Below are positions 7,722 through 16,665 of a stretch of DNA of 44,881 nucleotides, one piece after another. The stretch spans positions 1-44,881 of the IMG/VR virus record IMGVR_UViG_3300036790_000609, one strand, 5' to 3'. Each line of letters opens with the position of its first letter. Positions within the stretch are counted from its first letter, which is position 1. The notes below the pieces were generated by a model, which was not told where the DNA came from, made no database searches, and saw nothing but the letters and a program-made list of their open reading frames with translations. The stretch comes from a virus. A program made the position numbers and the translations under genes.

Positions 7722-8449
7722 GGCGTAATCACGTCGATACAGAAGGCGGGATTGCGCTGCTGCACTCCATGTTCCGCACCATATTTTGCTCGGTCGAAAA
7801 AGATCACGTCCCCATCGATGGTGACTTTAACGATCAAATCATTCGGATGGGACGGGCGAAATCCAATCACGCGATCCTCCAATAAAATCGAACCGTCATC
7901 TTGGCGACAAGCACGGGGGCGAAACTCTGATAAGGCGGTCTCCTCCAGACGAGGCTGAGCCCCGTCGGGATAAAATTGGATCAGAACGATTGTCTCACTG
8001 CATGAGGCGGGAATTTCAAACTTCCTTTGAAGCAGCATGTAAGCTTGAGGATATCGATACCCATTCGTGTTAGGGTGTTTCGGAAACAACGTGAAGCCCA
8101 TCTTCTGCCAAAATGGGATTGACGTATGCGGATTGCATTCTATGTGAAGAAAACAAATGTCTTTCGACCGTGCCTCCGCGATGCAGTAGTCCGCAAGCTG
8201 CTTGCCATACCCGCGCCCACGTAAGTCAGGACGAACCTCTAAAATTCCCGGCGTTAACAGTCGTCCAGTTTGGAATGCTACTGTTTCACCAGCCTCGCGT
8301 AGCACCAGCAGTTGGCCGGCATCGTGGTCTTTCTGTAGAATGCTATGGTTGCACCCAAAGCCATTGCCCGTGCCCTCGCGATCATGCTCATCCTTTAGCC
8401 AGCCAAGGATCGCGGCAAGATCGTCCTCCTTTGAAACTGCTATTGTCAT
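7718..8449 (-). CDS. GNAT N-acetyltransferase with C-terminal extension
   Basis: Residues 1-140 form a GNAT fold. The acetyl-CoA pyrophosphate loop is RPDLRGRGYGKQLADYCIAEA, preceded by the strand GILEV. The late motif HIECNPHTSIPFWQKMGFTLF is typical. Residues about 145-243 are an extra domain of unknown type (IVLIQFYPDGAQPRLEE ... VTIDGDVIFFDRAKYG). The two-part architecture suggests a specific rather than generic substrate, which cannot be told from sequence. It is monocistronic. Confidence 0.82.
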   Translation of the reverse strand: MTIAVSKEDDLAAILGWLKDEHDREGTGNGFGCNHSILQKDHDAGQLLVLREAGETVAFQTGRLLTPGILEVRPDLRGRGYGKQLADYCIAEARSKDICFLHIECNPHTSIPFWQKMGFTLFPKHPNTNGYRYPQAYMLLQRKFEIPASCSETIVLIQFYPDGAQPRLEETALSEFRPRACRQDDGSILLEDRVIGFRPSHPNDLIVKVTIDGDVIFFDRAKYGAEHGVQQRNPAFCIDVITP

Positions 8450-8700
8450 TTAAGAGCACGGCTTTCCAAATTGTCAGGACCAAGTGAGACGTCCGGTATT
8501 CTTCATGCTCGACGCCTTTGGCCGCGTCGGAAGACCGAGATGCAGTATAGCATTCGACCAACTTTCGGGCCAGCGCTTTCGGGTCACTTGGTCGCTCGCC
8601 TCACGCCTCTAGCGCGCACCGTGCAGGCCAACTGGGATGGCTCGACGTTCACGAGCCCGCCTATGCACCCCGGAGCATGGCCCTCTTGTGTGGATCGCTC

Positions 8701-9015
8701 CTAGCCGCCCTCATCATATGCAAGTAAGATAGCTTCGGCCCTGTTCGTTTTGGGGTCCGTTGCGATCAGGCGCTTGATATGGCGGCTACGAAAACTTGCC
8801 TGCAAAATTTCGTCCTCAGTCAAACCAACCCGAACCATGAGATGCAGAACGGTCCGTTGGCCTTTATCGGCACCTTTGGATTTTTCAGATCGGAGATAGG
8901 ATTCCAGCTTCCGCCGTTTGGACTGTTGGCCGACAATATAGTAGACCCAAGCCGCCGCAGCGGAGATCGCGGTGAGAATGGCTGCTACGTTCGCTGCTGT
9001 GGTTAAATAGTCCAA
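8701..9015 (-). CDS. Small membrane-anchored protein
   Basis: The 104-residue product has an N-terminal hydrophobic helix (residues about 5-28, AANVAAILTAISAAAAWVYYIVG). A basic segment (QQSKRRKLESYLRSEKSKG) and a helical cytoplasmic tail with VRVGLTEDEILQASFRSRHIKRLI follow. The tail looks like a compact helix-turn-helix or four-helix unit. Start is TTG at 9015 with AAGGA 8-9 bases upstream. It is downstream of another membrane protein on the same strand and possibly cotranscribed. The function is unknown. The gap 8450-8700 shows no gene. Confidence 0.6.
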   Translation of the reverse strand: MDYLTTAANVAAILTAISAAAAWVYYIVGQQSKRRKLESYLRSEKSKGADKGQRTVLHLMVRVGLTEDEILQASFRSRHIKRLIATDPKTNRAEAILLAYDEGG

Positions 9016-9042
9016 TCAACTCATCCTTATCATTCTTCGATG

Positions 9043-9618
9043 TCATCGAGCGACCGTGCGCGACCAAGGCCAACGCCACACTTTCATCTTATCGATGATG
9101 CCACAAACCCTGACGGCACTCGCTCGTAATTCGACAAGCGAAGCGCGGAGAATGTTGCTGCCTCTTTCAGAATCATCCGACGGATTCTTGCACAATTCCG
9201 CCACGGAAAAATTGTAAGCAAGGGCTTGCTCTCCGAACTGTTTCAGGAAAAGCAATCTGCGATTGCTGTTTCCTCCCAGCATGTCGGTCACATAAGGCGA
9301 GACCGGCACCCACATGAACCCTAGGCTCGCGTCAGGCGCAGGCCGCGCGTCTAAGAATTTAGAAAGGTCCAGTTGACGCGCATCGATATGAGTAATCATC
9401 GCTTCGATGCTCTCTCGCGCTACATGTGCATATTGGATGTCATCCAATCGCCTCAGCCACCAAGCGCGGGCCGTCCTGAATAACAGGACAACCGGCGGCC
9501 CGAGTAGGGCCAAGGCGACAGTTATGATCACGCCTGCGGCTTGAATGTAGCCAGCTAGGCCGGGATGGCATTCGATCCAATGGAGCCAGTCAACACTACA
9601 GAGGTTCCCCGTGCTCAT
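9043..9618 (-). CDS. Membrane protein of unknown function
   Basis: From ATG 9618 the protein has 191 residues. One transmembrane helix (about residues 24-46, AAGVIITVALALLGPPVVLLF) is followed by a basic stop-transfer stretch (RTARAWWLRR). The soluble helical domain includes HVARESIEAMITHIDARQLDL and NSNRRLLFLKQFGEQALAY. A TTG at 9666 would add 16 residues. It precedes the small membrane protein ending at 8701 by 27 bases, so the two may form one transcript. There is no recognisable family. Confidence 0.55.
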   Translation of the reverse strand: MSTGNLCSVDWLHWIECHPGLAGYIQAAGVIITVALALLGPPVVLLFRTARAWWLRRLDDIQYAHVARESIEAMITHIDARQLDLSKFLDARPAPDASLGFMWVPVSPYVTDMLGGNSNRRLLFLKQFGEQALAYNFSVAELCKNPSDDSERGSNILRASLVELRASAVRVCGIIDKMKVWRWPWSRTVAR

Positions 9619-9700
9619 GCTCGATATGGACCCGGCTTCGCCGGTTGTCTCTCCCCTTGCCGACAAACTGGAAATTCTGGGCGGCCCGACTGGGTCATCA

Positions 9701-10156
9701 TTAGCGCACGTCGCCCACGAAGTAGACCGACCACCGCGATTGCGCGATCAAGACAGGATGAGGCTTGAACCCCTCCGCCATCAGCAGCGCCACAATGGGC
9801 GCGTTTTCCAGTCGAGCTTTTGCCTTCACGCCGCTACTGTACCGACGCGCCACGACGGCAATCGCATGCCGGATCAACATTCTACCGACGCCATGGCGTC
9901 TAAAGGCGGGCAGCGTCACGAGATAAAATATCTCGTGGACGTTCATGACCATAACCCCGGCAAGGTGGTCACCGACTTCCGCAATCCACACCTGTCGGTC
10001 GCGGCACTGGGTCCGCACCCATCCCACGTGATCCGGGGAGTCGAAAGTCGGACGAAGTGGGATTTCATCCCTTGCGGTCCAAAGCGTCGCGTGGACGCTC
10101 TGGGCGTCACGTACAAGGCCGCGTCGGATTCTGAGGGTCCCGGATTGCATCACCAT
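9701..10156 (-). CDS. GNAT-family acetyltransferase
   Basis: This 151-residue single-domain GNAT protein has a strand-loop-helix core with VWIAEVGDHLAGVMVM and LVTLPAFRRHGVGRMLIRHA, the acetyl-CoA-binding R/QxxGxG/A loop (RRHGVG). A closing segment reads ENAPIVALLMAEGFKPHP. Starts at 10156 or 10150 are equivalent. The substrate is unknown. The stretch 10157-10388 to its right has no gene; it contains a tandem duplicate of ACTATCCCGCA at 10237-10258. Confidence 0.8.
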   Translation of the reverse strand: MVMQSGTLRIRRGLVRDAQSVHATLWTARDEIPLRPTFDSPDHVGWVRTQCRDRQVWIAEVGDHLAGVMVMNVHEIFYLVTLPAFRRHGVGRMLIRHAIAVVARRYSSGVKAKARLENAPIVALLMAEGFKPHPVLIAQSRWSVYFVGDVR

Positions 10157-10388
10157 GCCCCGCCTTCACGCCCGAATATGGGGATCATTTTTGGCCGTGA
10201 ACACCTCCCCACCCAAACGCGAACGAAACGCGAAACACTATCCCGCAACTATCCCGCAGGAGATTCTGGACCCCCTCGTAACCCCTTGATTTTGCTTGTT
10301 ATGGATTGGCACCGTTTGGCACGCAAAAATGCGCCCCGAATCCGGCTTCGTTCTCTCAGAAAGTGCTGATTCTATTGGCTTAAATGAA

Positions 10389-10464
<76 letters not shown>

Positions 10465-10651
10465 GGATTCATCACCGCGCGGAATTCGTAACAATATTGC
10501 TCACATTCCACTGGACTTCGCCGCATAACGAAGCATGCGTGTTGGTGTGATGTGGGCCTGCAAGGCGCGTACATCCGGCTCCAGAGCGTTCCTCCCGCGC
10601 TTTGGGGCTCGCTGCGGTAGCGGCGCTGATGCCGCTGATAACGGGGACGCA

Positions 10652-10975
10652 ATGTCAAAATCCACCAAGTCGAAAAGAACCCGCAAGCCGATCAACAAAG
10701 CGCGTTCGAAACGCAGTTCCCAAACTGTCCCAAAGCGGTCCCCCGCGAAGCAAGGGAGACTCGCGGCGGCAGCGGCTGCCACCAGCACGATCGGTCAAGT
10801 AATTTCCATGCTGCAGCGGCCGAAGGGTGCCAGCATTGCGGAACTGTGTGAAGCGACGGGCTGGCAGGCGCATTCGGTGCGAGGCGCCATGTCGGGCGCG
10901 ATTAGAAAGAAGCTGGGGCTGACCGTCACGTCCGACAAGATCGACGGCGTGCGCCGCTACCGCCTCGCAAAGTGA
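10652..10975 (+). CDS. DUF3489 protein
   Basis: The 107-residue protein has a highly basic N-terminal tail (Lys/Arg/Ser, about residues 1-45). The C-terminal winged-helix-like DUF3489 domain includes IGQVISMLQRPKGASIAELC, VRGAMSGAIRKKLGL and GVRRYRLAK. A DNA-binding role is likely. I chose ATG 10652 over an upstream ATG at 10535 because the upstream extension (Cys/Arg/Gly rich) does not look like protein and GGGGA lies just before 10652. It is the first gene of a three-gene unit with DUF2924 and a serine recombinase. These families recur together in alphaproteobacterial genomes and phages, but their joint role is not established. Confidence 0.78.
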   Translation: MSKSTKSKRTRKPINKARSKRSSQTVPKRSPAKQGRLAAAAAATSTIGQVISMLQRPKGASIAELCEATGWQAHSVRGAMSGAIRKKLGLTVTSDKIDGVRRYRLAK

Positions 10976-10985
10976 GGCTGTCGGT

Positions 10986-11477
10986 ATGCAACAGAGGATA
11001 AGGGGCCGGCAGCGTCACGCTGCCGGCCAGGAGGCTGAGTCACCTGTCGAGGCGGAGGTGGCATCACTTTCCAAGCTGTCGATGACCGAACTGCGCATGG
11101 CCTGGATCGATCGCTCCGGCGAACAGGCACCGGCAGTCCGCGCACGCTCGCTGCTCCTGAAGCTTTTCGCCTGGCAGATGCAGTCGCAGGCATCGGGCGG
11201 CCTGGATGCCGTCACGCTCCGCAAGCTCGATGGTATTGCCGAAGCGCTGGAGCGGGACAGTTCCTTTGAGCCGAAGCTTCGGAAAGGCCTCTCGTCCGGC
11301 GTGGTCCTGACACGGGAGTGGAAAGGCGCGATCCACAAAGTCACCGTGACCGCGGATGGCTTTCGCTATCTTGGGAAGGTGCATGGCAGCCTCTCCGAGA
11401 TTGCTCGTACCATCACCGGCACACGATGGTCCGGTCCGCGCTTTTTCGGTCTCGAACAGAAGGAGAAGATGTCATGA
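10986..11477 (+). CDS. DUF2924 protein
   Basis: The 163-residue protein carries a DUF2924 domain. Its helical part includes LRMAWIDRSGEQAPAVRARS and LLKLFAWQMQ; the C-terminal sheet has LRKGLSSGVVLTREWKG, HKVTVTADGFRYLGK and SLSEIARTITGTRWSGPRFF. The C-terminal region resembles DNA-contacting domains in recombination modules. It follows the DUF3489 gene by 10 bases, and its stop overlaps the recombinase start as ATGA. Translational coupling and a role as recombinase partner are therefore likely. Confidence 0.82.
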   Translation: MQQRIRGRQRHAAGQEAESPVEAEVASLSKLSMTELRMAWIDRSGEQAPAVRARSLLLKLFAWQMQSQASGGLDAVTLRKLDGIAEALERDSSFEPKLRKGLSSGVVLTREWKGAIHKVTVTADGFRYLGKVHGSLSEIARTITGTRWSGPRFFGLEQKEKMS

Positions 11478-13141
11478 CGCGCGTGGTGCGCTGTGCGGTC
11501 TATACCCGCAAATCGACCGAAGAAGGACTCGAGCAGGATTTCAATAGCCTGGATGCCCAGCGGGAGTCCTGCGAAGCCTATGTGACGAGCCAGAAGGCGG
11601 AGGGCTGGATCGCCCTCAAGGACCGCTTCGACGATGGCGGTTTCTCGGGAGGAACGCTGCAGCGCCCTGCCCTGCAGCGTATTCTGAAAAACATCGAAGA
11701 CGGCGCTGTCGATGTCGTGGTGGTCTACAAGATCGATCGCTTAAGCCGTTCGCTGATGGATTTTGCAAAACTGGTCGAGGTGTTCGACCGCAGGTCGGTG
11801 ACGTTTGTATCGGTCACACAGTCTTTCAATACGACGACTTCCATGGGACGCCTGACGCTCAATGTGCTTCTGTCCTTCGCCCAGTTCGAGCGCGAGGTCA
11901 CGGGCGAGCGTATCCGGGACAAGATTGCGGCGTCGAAGAAGAAAGGTATCTGGATGGGCGGCAACCCGCCCTTCGGCTATAACGTCGCCAACCGCAAGCT
12001 GGTCGTCAACGAGACCGAGGCCGATACCACCAGACTCATCTTCGAACGTTATCTCCAGCTGGGCTGTGTGCGGCTGCTCTGTGCCGATCTGACAGAACGG
12101 GGCATCATCTCCAAGCGCAGACTCCTTAAGTCCGGCAAGCAAATTGGCGGCACGCCACTCGGCCATAGTGCTCTCAATGCCATCCTCAACAACCCAACCT
12201 ATCTCGGCCGCACGCAGCACAAGGGGCATTCCTATCGCGGCGAGCATGCGGCGATCGTCCCGCGCGAGCTGTTCGATCAGGTCCAGCAGAAGTTGGCGTC
12301 CCAGGCACCGCCCATATCGCGGGAGGCACGCGCGGCCCAGGATGCCATGTTCACCGGCATGCTGTTCGACGACACGGGCGAACCCATGCGACCCACCTAT
12401 GCCATCAAGCGTGGATCCATCCGGTATCGCTATTATGTGAGCCGGCCGGCCCTGAAGGGATATCCCTCGAAGGCATCCATCCCGCGCATTCCGGCACCCG
12501 CCTTCGAGACATTCCTCATGCATGCGCTCGACCGGCTGGGACTCAAATCCGGCGTCCACGCCGACTCCAAACCTGAAGCGCTCCGCCGTATCGATATCCT
12601 GGCCAACAGCATCATTCTCTTCCTCGACCGGGACACCGCGCTTGGTCTGTGGCGCACACAATCGCCCGATCTGCTTTCTCTCTCCGACCGCAAGCTCATC
12701 GAGGCACGGCAGGGCGCTCTCGAAGCGGGGGAAGTGGTGCGGGAGGATGGCGCTCGGCTCGAACTGACCTTGCCCGTGCGTGCGAAGTTCCACGGCGGGG
12801 CCGCGCGCATGACCAATCCTTCCTGCGATACGACACCAGCCACCCATGACGCTGCATTGCTGAAAGCTTTGGCCCGTGCCCATCGCTGGCGGCAAATGCT
12901 GCTCACAGGCGAAGTAACCTCCATCGATGAGATCGCCAGACGCTTTGGCCTGGATCGCGGCCATGCCGGCAAGACGCTCAACCTCGCCTTCCTGCACCCC
13001 GCCCTTCAGCGTGCCATCGCGTCGGGCGCCCAGCCGCCGACGCTCACTCTCACCCGGCTTCTCGACGTCCAGCTTCCGCTCTCATGGACGGCACAGCAGG
13101 CCATCATCGGCCGGCTCTCAACGATGACCACCATTATATAA
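11474..13141 (+). CDS. Large serine recombinase
   Basis: The 555-residue enzyme has an N-terminal resolvase/invertase catalytic domain (about 1-150) with nucleophile Ser14 in AVYTRKSTEEG, plus the motifs YKIDRLSRSLMDF and LSFAQFEREVTGERI. A recombinase domain follows (about 165-290, NPPFGYNVANRKL, LNNPTYLGRTQHKG). The usual Cys4 zinc ribbon is not evident. The C-terminus has a helix-turn-helix segment (SIDEIARRFGLDRGHAGKTL). Start ATG 11474 overlaps the DUF2924 stop and has AGGAGAAG upstream. Such enzymes integrate or excise elements at short att sites. No att site could be recognised, and whether this one mobilises the island or is only a resident gene is unknown. Confidence 0.9.
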   Translation: MTRVVRCAVYTRKSTEEGLEQDFNSLDAQRESCEAYVTSQKAEGWIALKDRFDDGGFSGGTLQRPALQRILKNIEDGAVDVVVVYKIDRLSRSLMDFAKLVEVFDRRSVTFVSVTQSFNTTTSMGRLTLNVLLSFAQFEREVTGERIRDKIAASKKKGIWMGGNPPFGYNVANRKLVVNETEADTTRLIFERYLQLGCVRLLCADLTERGIISKRRLLKSGKQIGGTPLGHSALNAILNNPTYLGRTQHKGHSYRGEHAAIVPRELFDQVQQKLASQAPPISREARAAQDAMFTGMLFDDTGEPMRPTYAIKRGSIRYRYYVSRPALKGYPSKASIPRIPAPAFETFLMHALDRLGLKSGVHADSKPEALRRIDILANSIILFLDRDTALGLWRTQSPDLLSLSDRKLIEARQGALEAGEVVREDGARLELTLPVRAKFHGGAARMTNPSCDTTPATHDAALLKALARAHRWRQMLLTGEVTSIDEIARRFGLDRGHAGKTLNLAFLHPALQRAIASGAQPPTLTLTRLLDVQLPLSWTAQQAIIGRLSTMTTII

Positions 13142-13515
13142 AGACTGATGTGGCCGGGCGCTCCGAGAGGCCGGCGATCATCACTTCTGTTTTCCGCGAA
13201 ATATGGCGCTCGCGTCGTGCGATGCGCATGCCACCGTCCGATCGATGGTTTCAATGCTCCGGCGCCCATCGCGTTGCGCGCGAGAGTTACTTCGGTCTCG
13301 CGTCTGTATTATAAGGAACCAGAACGGTACGCGCCGTTCGGGGGTGTTGAAACCTCTCATACCCGAAATGTCGTCGAGCGATTTCGACGACGCCTTGATC
13401 CATGCGGTCGGGCGCCTATGACGTATGTCCAGGTGTCCTCGGATGCTAAAGGTCACAGGGACCGCGGTATGCGGTTTTCAAACTCCCCGATCACCAGGGA
13501 GACAGGTCAGGCTAG

Positions 13516-14514
13516 GTGGCCAATCCGGTGTTGCTGGGGCTCGATTCTCATTATCGGACGGCAGGTCGTGACAGATCATGGCGGACGGATCGATATCCTG
13601 GCAATCGACCGCGCCGGCGACCTTTTCATTGTCGAACTTAAGCGGGACAGGACGTCCCGCGATATCGTTGCCAAAATCCCGGACTACGCCAGTTGGGTCG
13701 CGACGTTGCGCACGCCAGTTATTCACGAAATCGCGTATCAGAAGCTTGGCCGGCGTCTTGATCGGGCGTTTTCCGAACGCTTCGAACCTGTCCTGCCCGG
13801 CACACTGAACGCCAATCATGGCATGACAATCGTTGCGAGCGAGTTCGACGCCTCGTCGCAGCGTATTGTCGAATATCTTGCCGAACAGCATGACCTCAAC
13901 ATCAACACGGCGTTTTTCAATATCTTCGATGACGGCAAGGGCAGTCAGCTTCTTTCCAGCAACTGGCTGCTGGATCAGGGGGACGTCAAAGAACGATCAG
14001 AAGCGAGGACCCGTTCGCCTTGGACCGGTGTCTGGTAAGCCAATGTCAGTCGGGGGCCGGACCGATCATGTGAAGACATGCGCAGATACGGATTTCTTTC
14101 GGCAGGCGGGGACGGTTCTATTCCAAGAAACTGGAACAACTCAATATCGGCGACCTTCTTTATGCCTATCAAAAGCAGGCGGGATACGTCGGCCACGGTA
14201 TTGTACAGCCGCTGCGACTCCGGTTAAGGACTTTACCGTCGACGGAGCAACACTTTTGTCGAAGCCGTTGGTGGAGCCGAGCCTCGGGCGTGATGCAGAC
14301 GATCCCGAATTGCGCGAATATGCCGTAGGGGTTAACTGGTTCAACCGTTGCCATCAGCGACGCCAAGAGCTTTCCCAAGGCGTTTGCCAATCAAAACATC
14401 GTCTGCAAATTGCGAGACCCGGCGACGATAGAATTTCTGGAGCGGGAGTTCGTTGTCACGTCTGTTCCGGCAGCAACGCTGCCGGAACAGACGGCGTTCA
14501 CAGTTTCCCGTTAA
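13516..14514 (+). pseudogene. Decayed PD-(D/E)xK nuclease with EVE/PUA-like C-terminus
   Basis: Joining frames restores one long protein. VANPVLLGLD is followed by a frameshift near 13546, then LIIGRQVVTDHGGRIDILAID and LFIVELKRDRTSRDI, a D-x(n)-ExK nuclease core similar to DUF91/NucS-type enzymes. A nonsense TAA lies at 14036-14038. Reading resumes with GPDRSCEDMRRYGFLSAGG, then shifts frame near 14112, 14203 and 14345. It passes through LNIGDLLYAYQKQAGYVGHGIV and FTVDGATLLSKPLVEPSLGR to PEQTAFTVSR and TAA at 14512. The second half resembles an EVE/PUA-like fold that reads modified bases. At least one nonsense and four frameshift lesions make it a pseudogene. The true 5' end is lost somewhere in 13142-13515, where no intact gene is seen. 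Confidence 0.72.
14463..14489. terminator. Perfect 12-bp hairpin between convergent units
   Basis: TGTTCCGGCAGC and its exact complement flank the 3-base loop AAC. It lies inside the last codons of the decayed nuclease gene and 93 bases before the end of the convergent DUF5681 gene. It is a strong candidate for transcription termination, perhaps in both directions, though no T run follows. Confidence 0.45.
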
Positions 14515-14581
14515 ATGGGCACATGAATCACGGTATGGTGCCAATCCCAACTCGAGAATTTGTACAACGCGATTCTGATGA

Positions 14582-14917
14582 TCATGCCAGCGCGTCTCGC
14601 TCATCCAACCAGATGATTGTCTGATCGGCAATGTCGATTTCCTTTGCTCTCTGACGCATCCTGATCAGAAGATCCGCGGCATCGATATCGCCAGCCGAGG
14701 CTTTTCTCGCGAGCTGCCTGATTGTCAAAGCGATCCGCCGCTCGGTTTTCGGCTGACCGTTTTGCTGATAGTTGACCGCCGTGTTGTCGATCCTCTGTGT
14801 GATTTCCAGAAAATTCGCTTTCTTCCGGCCAGCCGCCCCGTAGGGATTGGCACGGTTTTTCGGTTTGAACTGGAATTCTTTTGGCGGGTTCTTATAGCCT
14901 ACCTTGCCCTCAGCCAT
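14582..14917 (-). CDS. DUF5681 protein (second copy)
   Basis: The 111-residue protein begins with the DUF5681 signature VGYKNPPKEFQFKPKN and continues AGRKKANFLEI, then a helical region rich in Arg and Gln. It ends with a DIDAADLLIRMRQRAKEIDI segment. I chose ATG 14917 because GGTGGGA lies 6 bases before it; 14923 and 14950 are alternatives. It overlaps the end of the preceding DUF5681 gene. Family members lie beside ParB-type methylases and phage packaging genes and are thought to be DNA-binding or terminase-associated, but they are uncharacterised. Confidence 0.75.
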   Translation of the reverse strand: MAEGKVGYKNPPKEFQFKPKNRANPYGAAGRKKANFLEITQRIDNTAVNYQQNGQPKTERRIALTIRQLARKASAGDIDAADLLIRMRQRAKEIDIADQTIIWLDERDALA

Positions 14918-15284
14918 GTTCATTCCCACCCTTAGTTGACACGGACTCATGGTCCTTCAGACGGATTTGATATGCTGCGCGGCCCGACTGTTTCGCTGCA
15001 AACGCTTTGTAGGCTTCATAAACGTGTTGTGCTTTCCTGCTGCCCTTGCCACCCATCATTACCTTTGTCGCTAGCTGAGTGCATATGATCTCAAAAACCG
15101 TAGTCGCGCGGCGCCGGCCATTTTCCGTGAAAGCCACTGACCGGCTGAGCTCCCCATCTATCAATTCGGCGGTGGTTTTTGGTTTGCGTGTATAGCGGCG
15201 CTGCGGGTTGCCGCAGTGACCTTTCAGCCATTTCGAATGTCGCGGCGGCTTCTTGTAGCCGACGTCATGGGTCATATCGTTCAT
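14910..15284 (-). CDS. DUF5681 protein (first copy)
   Basis: The 124-residue product has the signature VGYKKPPRHSKWLKGHCGNP near the N-terminus, then a basic helical domain with KTTAELIDGELSRSVAFTENG and TTVFEIICTQLATKVMMGG. The start ATG at 15284 overlaps the methylase stop in an ATGA, indicating coupling. Its N-terminal motif closely parallels the next gene, so the pair may be an old duplication with diverged C-termini. DNA binding is inferred. Confidence 0.8.
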   Translation of the reverse strand: MNDMTHDVGYKKPPRHSKWLKGHCGNPQRRYTRKPKTTAELIDGELSRSVAFTENGRRRATTVFEIICTQLATKVMMGGKGSRKAQHVYEAYKAFAAKQSGRAAYQIRLKDHESVSTKGGNEHG

Positions 15285-16594
15285 GGATGTTCGCTCCGTC
15301 CTGCTGCAAGTTCATCAAAGCTTGCGCGAGATTGGTGCCGGGCCGGTTTACCGGTCTTGCGTTGCCAACGCCGGATTGCTGTGTCGACGTAGATAGGATC
15401 GAGCTCTATGCCATAACCTCGCCTGCCGACGCGTTCCGCGGCAAGCAATGTCGTCCCACTGCCGACAAACGGGTCCAGAACAATGTCGCCCCTGCGCGTC
15501 GCATCTCGCATGGCATCGGCGACGAGCATGACAGGTTTGACGGTCGGATGAAGTGAAAGAAGGTTTTCGGCGCCTTTGCGCGGCCGTATATTCGCGCCCG
15601 CGTAATTCCAGACATTCGAGCGATCGCGACCAAATCGGCCCAGCTGGATGTTGTTGATGTGGGATGAACCCGGCTTGCGGTAGACAAAAATGAGCTCGTG
15701 TTTCGAACGGTAGAACGACCCCATGCCGGCGGCGGTCTTGACCCAGACACACAGATTGAGAAGCTCAAACGTGTTGGCTTTTGCCGCGGCCGACATCTCG
15801 TCCAGGTGACGAAAATCCATGCAGGAAAATATTACCGCGCCGGGCAACGCGTTGTTGCTGCAGTGCCCCATCCAGGCTCCAAGAAACGCCGTGAACTGCT
15901 GCTCGTCCATCTCGCCGGTTGCCATGGCAAACTCACGATGCTTTATCGTTCCACTGCCGCAGACATGACCGTCGATTTTGACATTATATGGCGCGTCAGC
16001 GAACACAGCGGATGCCTTCTCGCCGGCGAGAACCGCATCGTAGCTCGACGCTTCCAGCGCATCACCACAGTAAAGACGGTGTTCGCCAAGCATGAATAGA
16101 TCTCCCTTTCTTGAGACGGCCGGCCCTTCGGAAACCGCAAAGCTGTCGTCCGCATCCTGAGGCGGTGCATCTTCCAGCGACTGGATACGAAGGTCGATTT
16201 CCGGAAGCTCGAAACCTGTTGCCTGGATGTCGAAATCGAGTGCCATGTCGGACAACTCTTTGAAATTCTGCCCAAGCACTTCCTCATCCCAGCACGACCG
16301 TTCCGTGAGCCGGTTGTCCGCGATCTGGTAGGCTCGCACCTGTTGGGGCGTGAGATGGTCGAGAAAGATCACTGGCACCTGCGCGAGACCGATAGTTTTG
16401 GCAGCCTCCCACCTTCCATGACCCGCGATAATTGTTCCGCTGCGTTCCGCCAGGATCGGAGCATTAAAGCCGAACGCGTGCTCACTTCGCGCGATTGCCG
16501 CGATTTGCTCGCGCGTATGACGGCGAGGATTGCGCGGATCCGGTTTGAGCTCGGAAACAGGCAGATATTCCAACTTCGAAAGCATGTTTTTCAT
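15281..16594 (-). CDS. ParB-domain-fused DNA adenine/cytosine N-methyltransferase
   Basis: Residues 1-120 form a ParB/sulfiredoxin-like domain (LKPDPRNPRRHTREQIAAI, GTIIAGHGRWEAAKTIGL, YQIADNRLTER). The remainder is a beta-class N6/N4 methyltransferase. Catalytic motif IV reads FADAPYNV where DPPY is usual; the AdoMet-binding motif I near the C-terminus is LDPFVGSGTTLLAAERVG. HPTVKPVMLVADA lies between. Length 437 matches this phage/island family. The ATG is preceded by GAAGGA 8 bases upstream. It heads an operon with two DUF5681 genes. The target sequence is unknown. No restriction partner is visible, so it is probably an orphan methylase that protects or marks DNA. Confidence 0.88.
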   Translation of the reverse strand: MKNMLSKLEYLPVSELKPDPRNPRRHTREQIAAIARSEHAFGFNAPILAERSGTIIAGHGRWEAAKTIGLAQVPVIFLDHLTPQQVRAYQIADNRLTERSCWDEEVLGQNFKELSDMALDFDIQATGFELPEIDLRIQSLEDAPPQDADDSFAVSEGPAVSRKGDLFMLGEHRLYCGDALEASSYDAVLAGEKASAVFADAPYNVKIDGHVCGSGTIKHREFAMATGEMDEQQFTAFLGAWMGHCSNNALPGAVIFSCMDFRHLDEMSAAAKANTFELLNLCVWVKTAAGMGSFYRSKHELIFVYRKPGSSHINNIQLGRFGRDRSNVWNYAGANIRPRKGAENLLSLHPTVKPVMLVADAMRDATRRGDIVLDPFVGSGTTLLAAERVGRRGYGIELDPIYVDTAIRRWQRKTGKPARHQSRASFDELAAGRSEHP

Positions 16595-16653
16595 CGTGTC
16601 AGTCCTTCACAAGGCGCTGACTGACACATGGCACCAGCCGACAGTCAGCGCGG

Positions 16654-16665
16654 TTTAGCGCTAAA
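16654..16665. promoter_or_regulatory. Palindrome upstream of the methylase operon
   Basis: TTTAGCGCTAAA is a perfect 12-bp palindrome centred 65 bases upstream of the methylase start. Its position suits an operator or autoregulatory site for the methylase or its ParB-like domain. The site is inferred from symmetry and position only. Confidence 0.4.

Noticed and set aside
10237-10258. Tandem ACTATCCCGCA near tRNA-Phe as an att site
   Set aside because: Only two adjacent copies and no second copy at the other side of the island; insufficient to call an attachment site.
11741-12997. 418-residue minus-strand frame
   Set aside because: It is antisense to the serine recombinase, which has clear catalytic motifs.
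11474-13141. Serine recombinase as integrase of the phage cluster
   Set aside because: It is about 6.7 kb outside the cluster, separated by tRNA-His and hutH, and belongs to its own three-gene unit.
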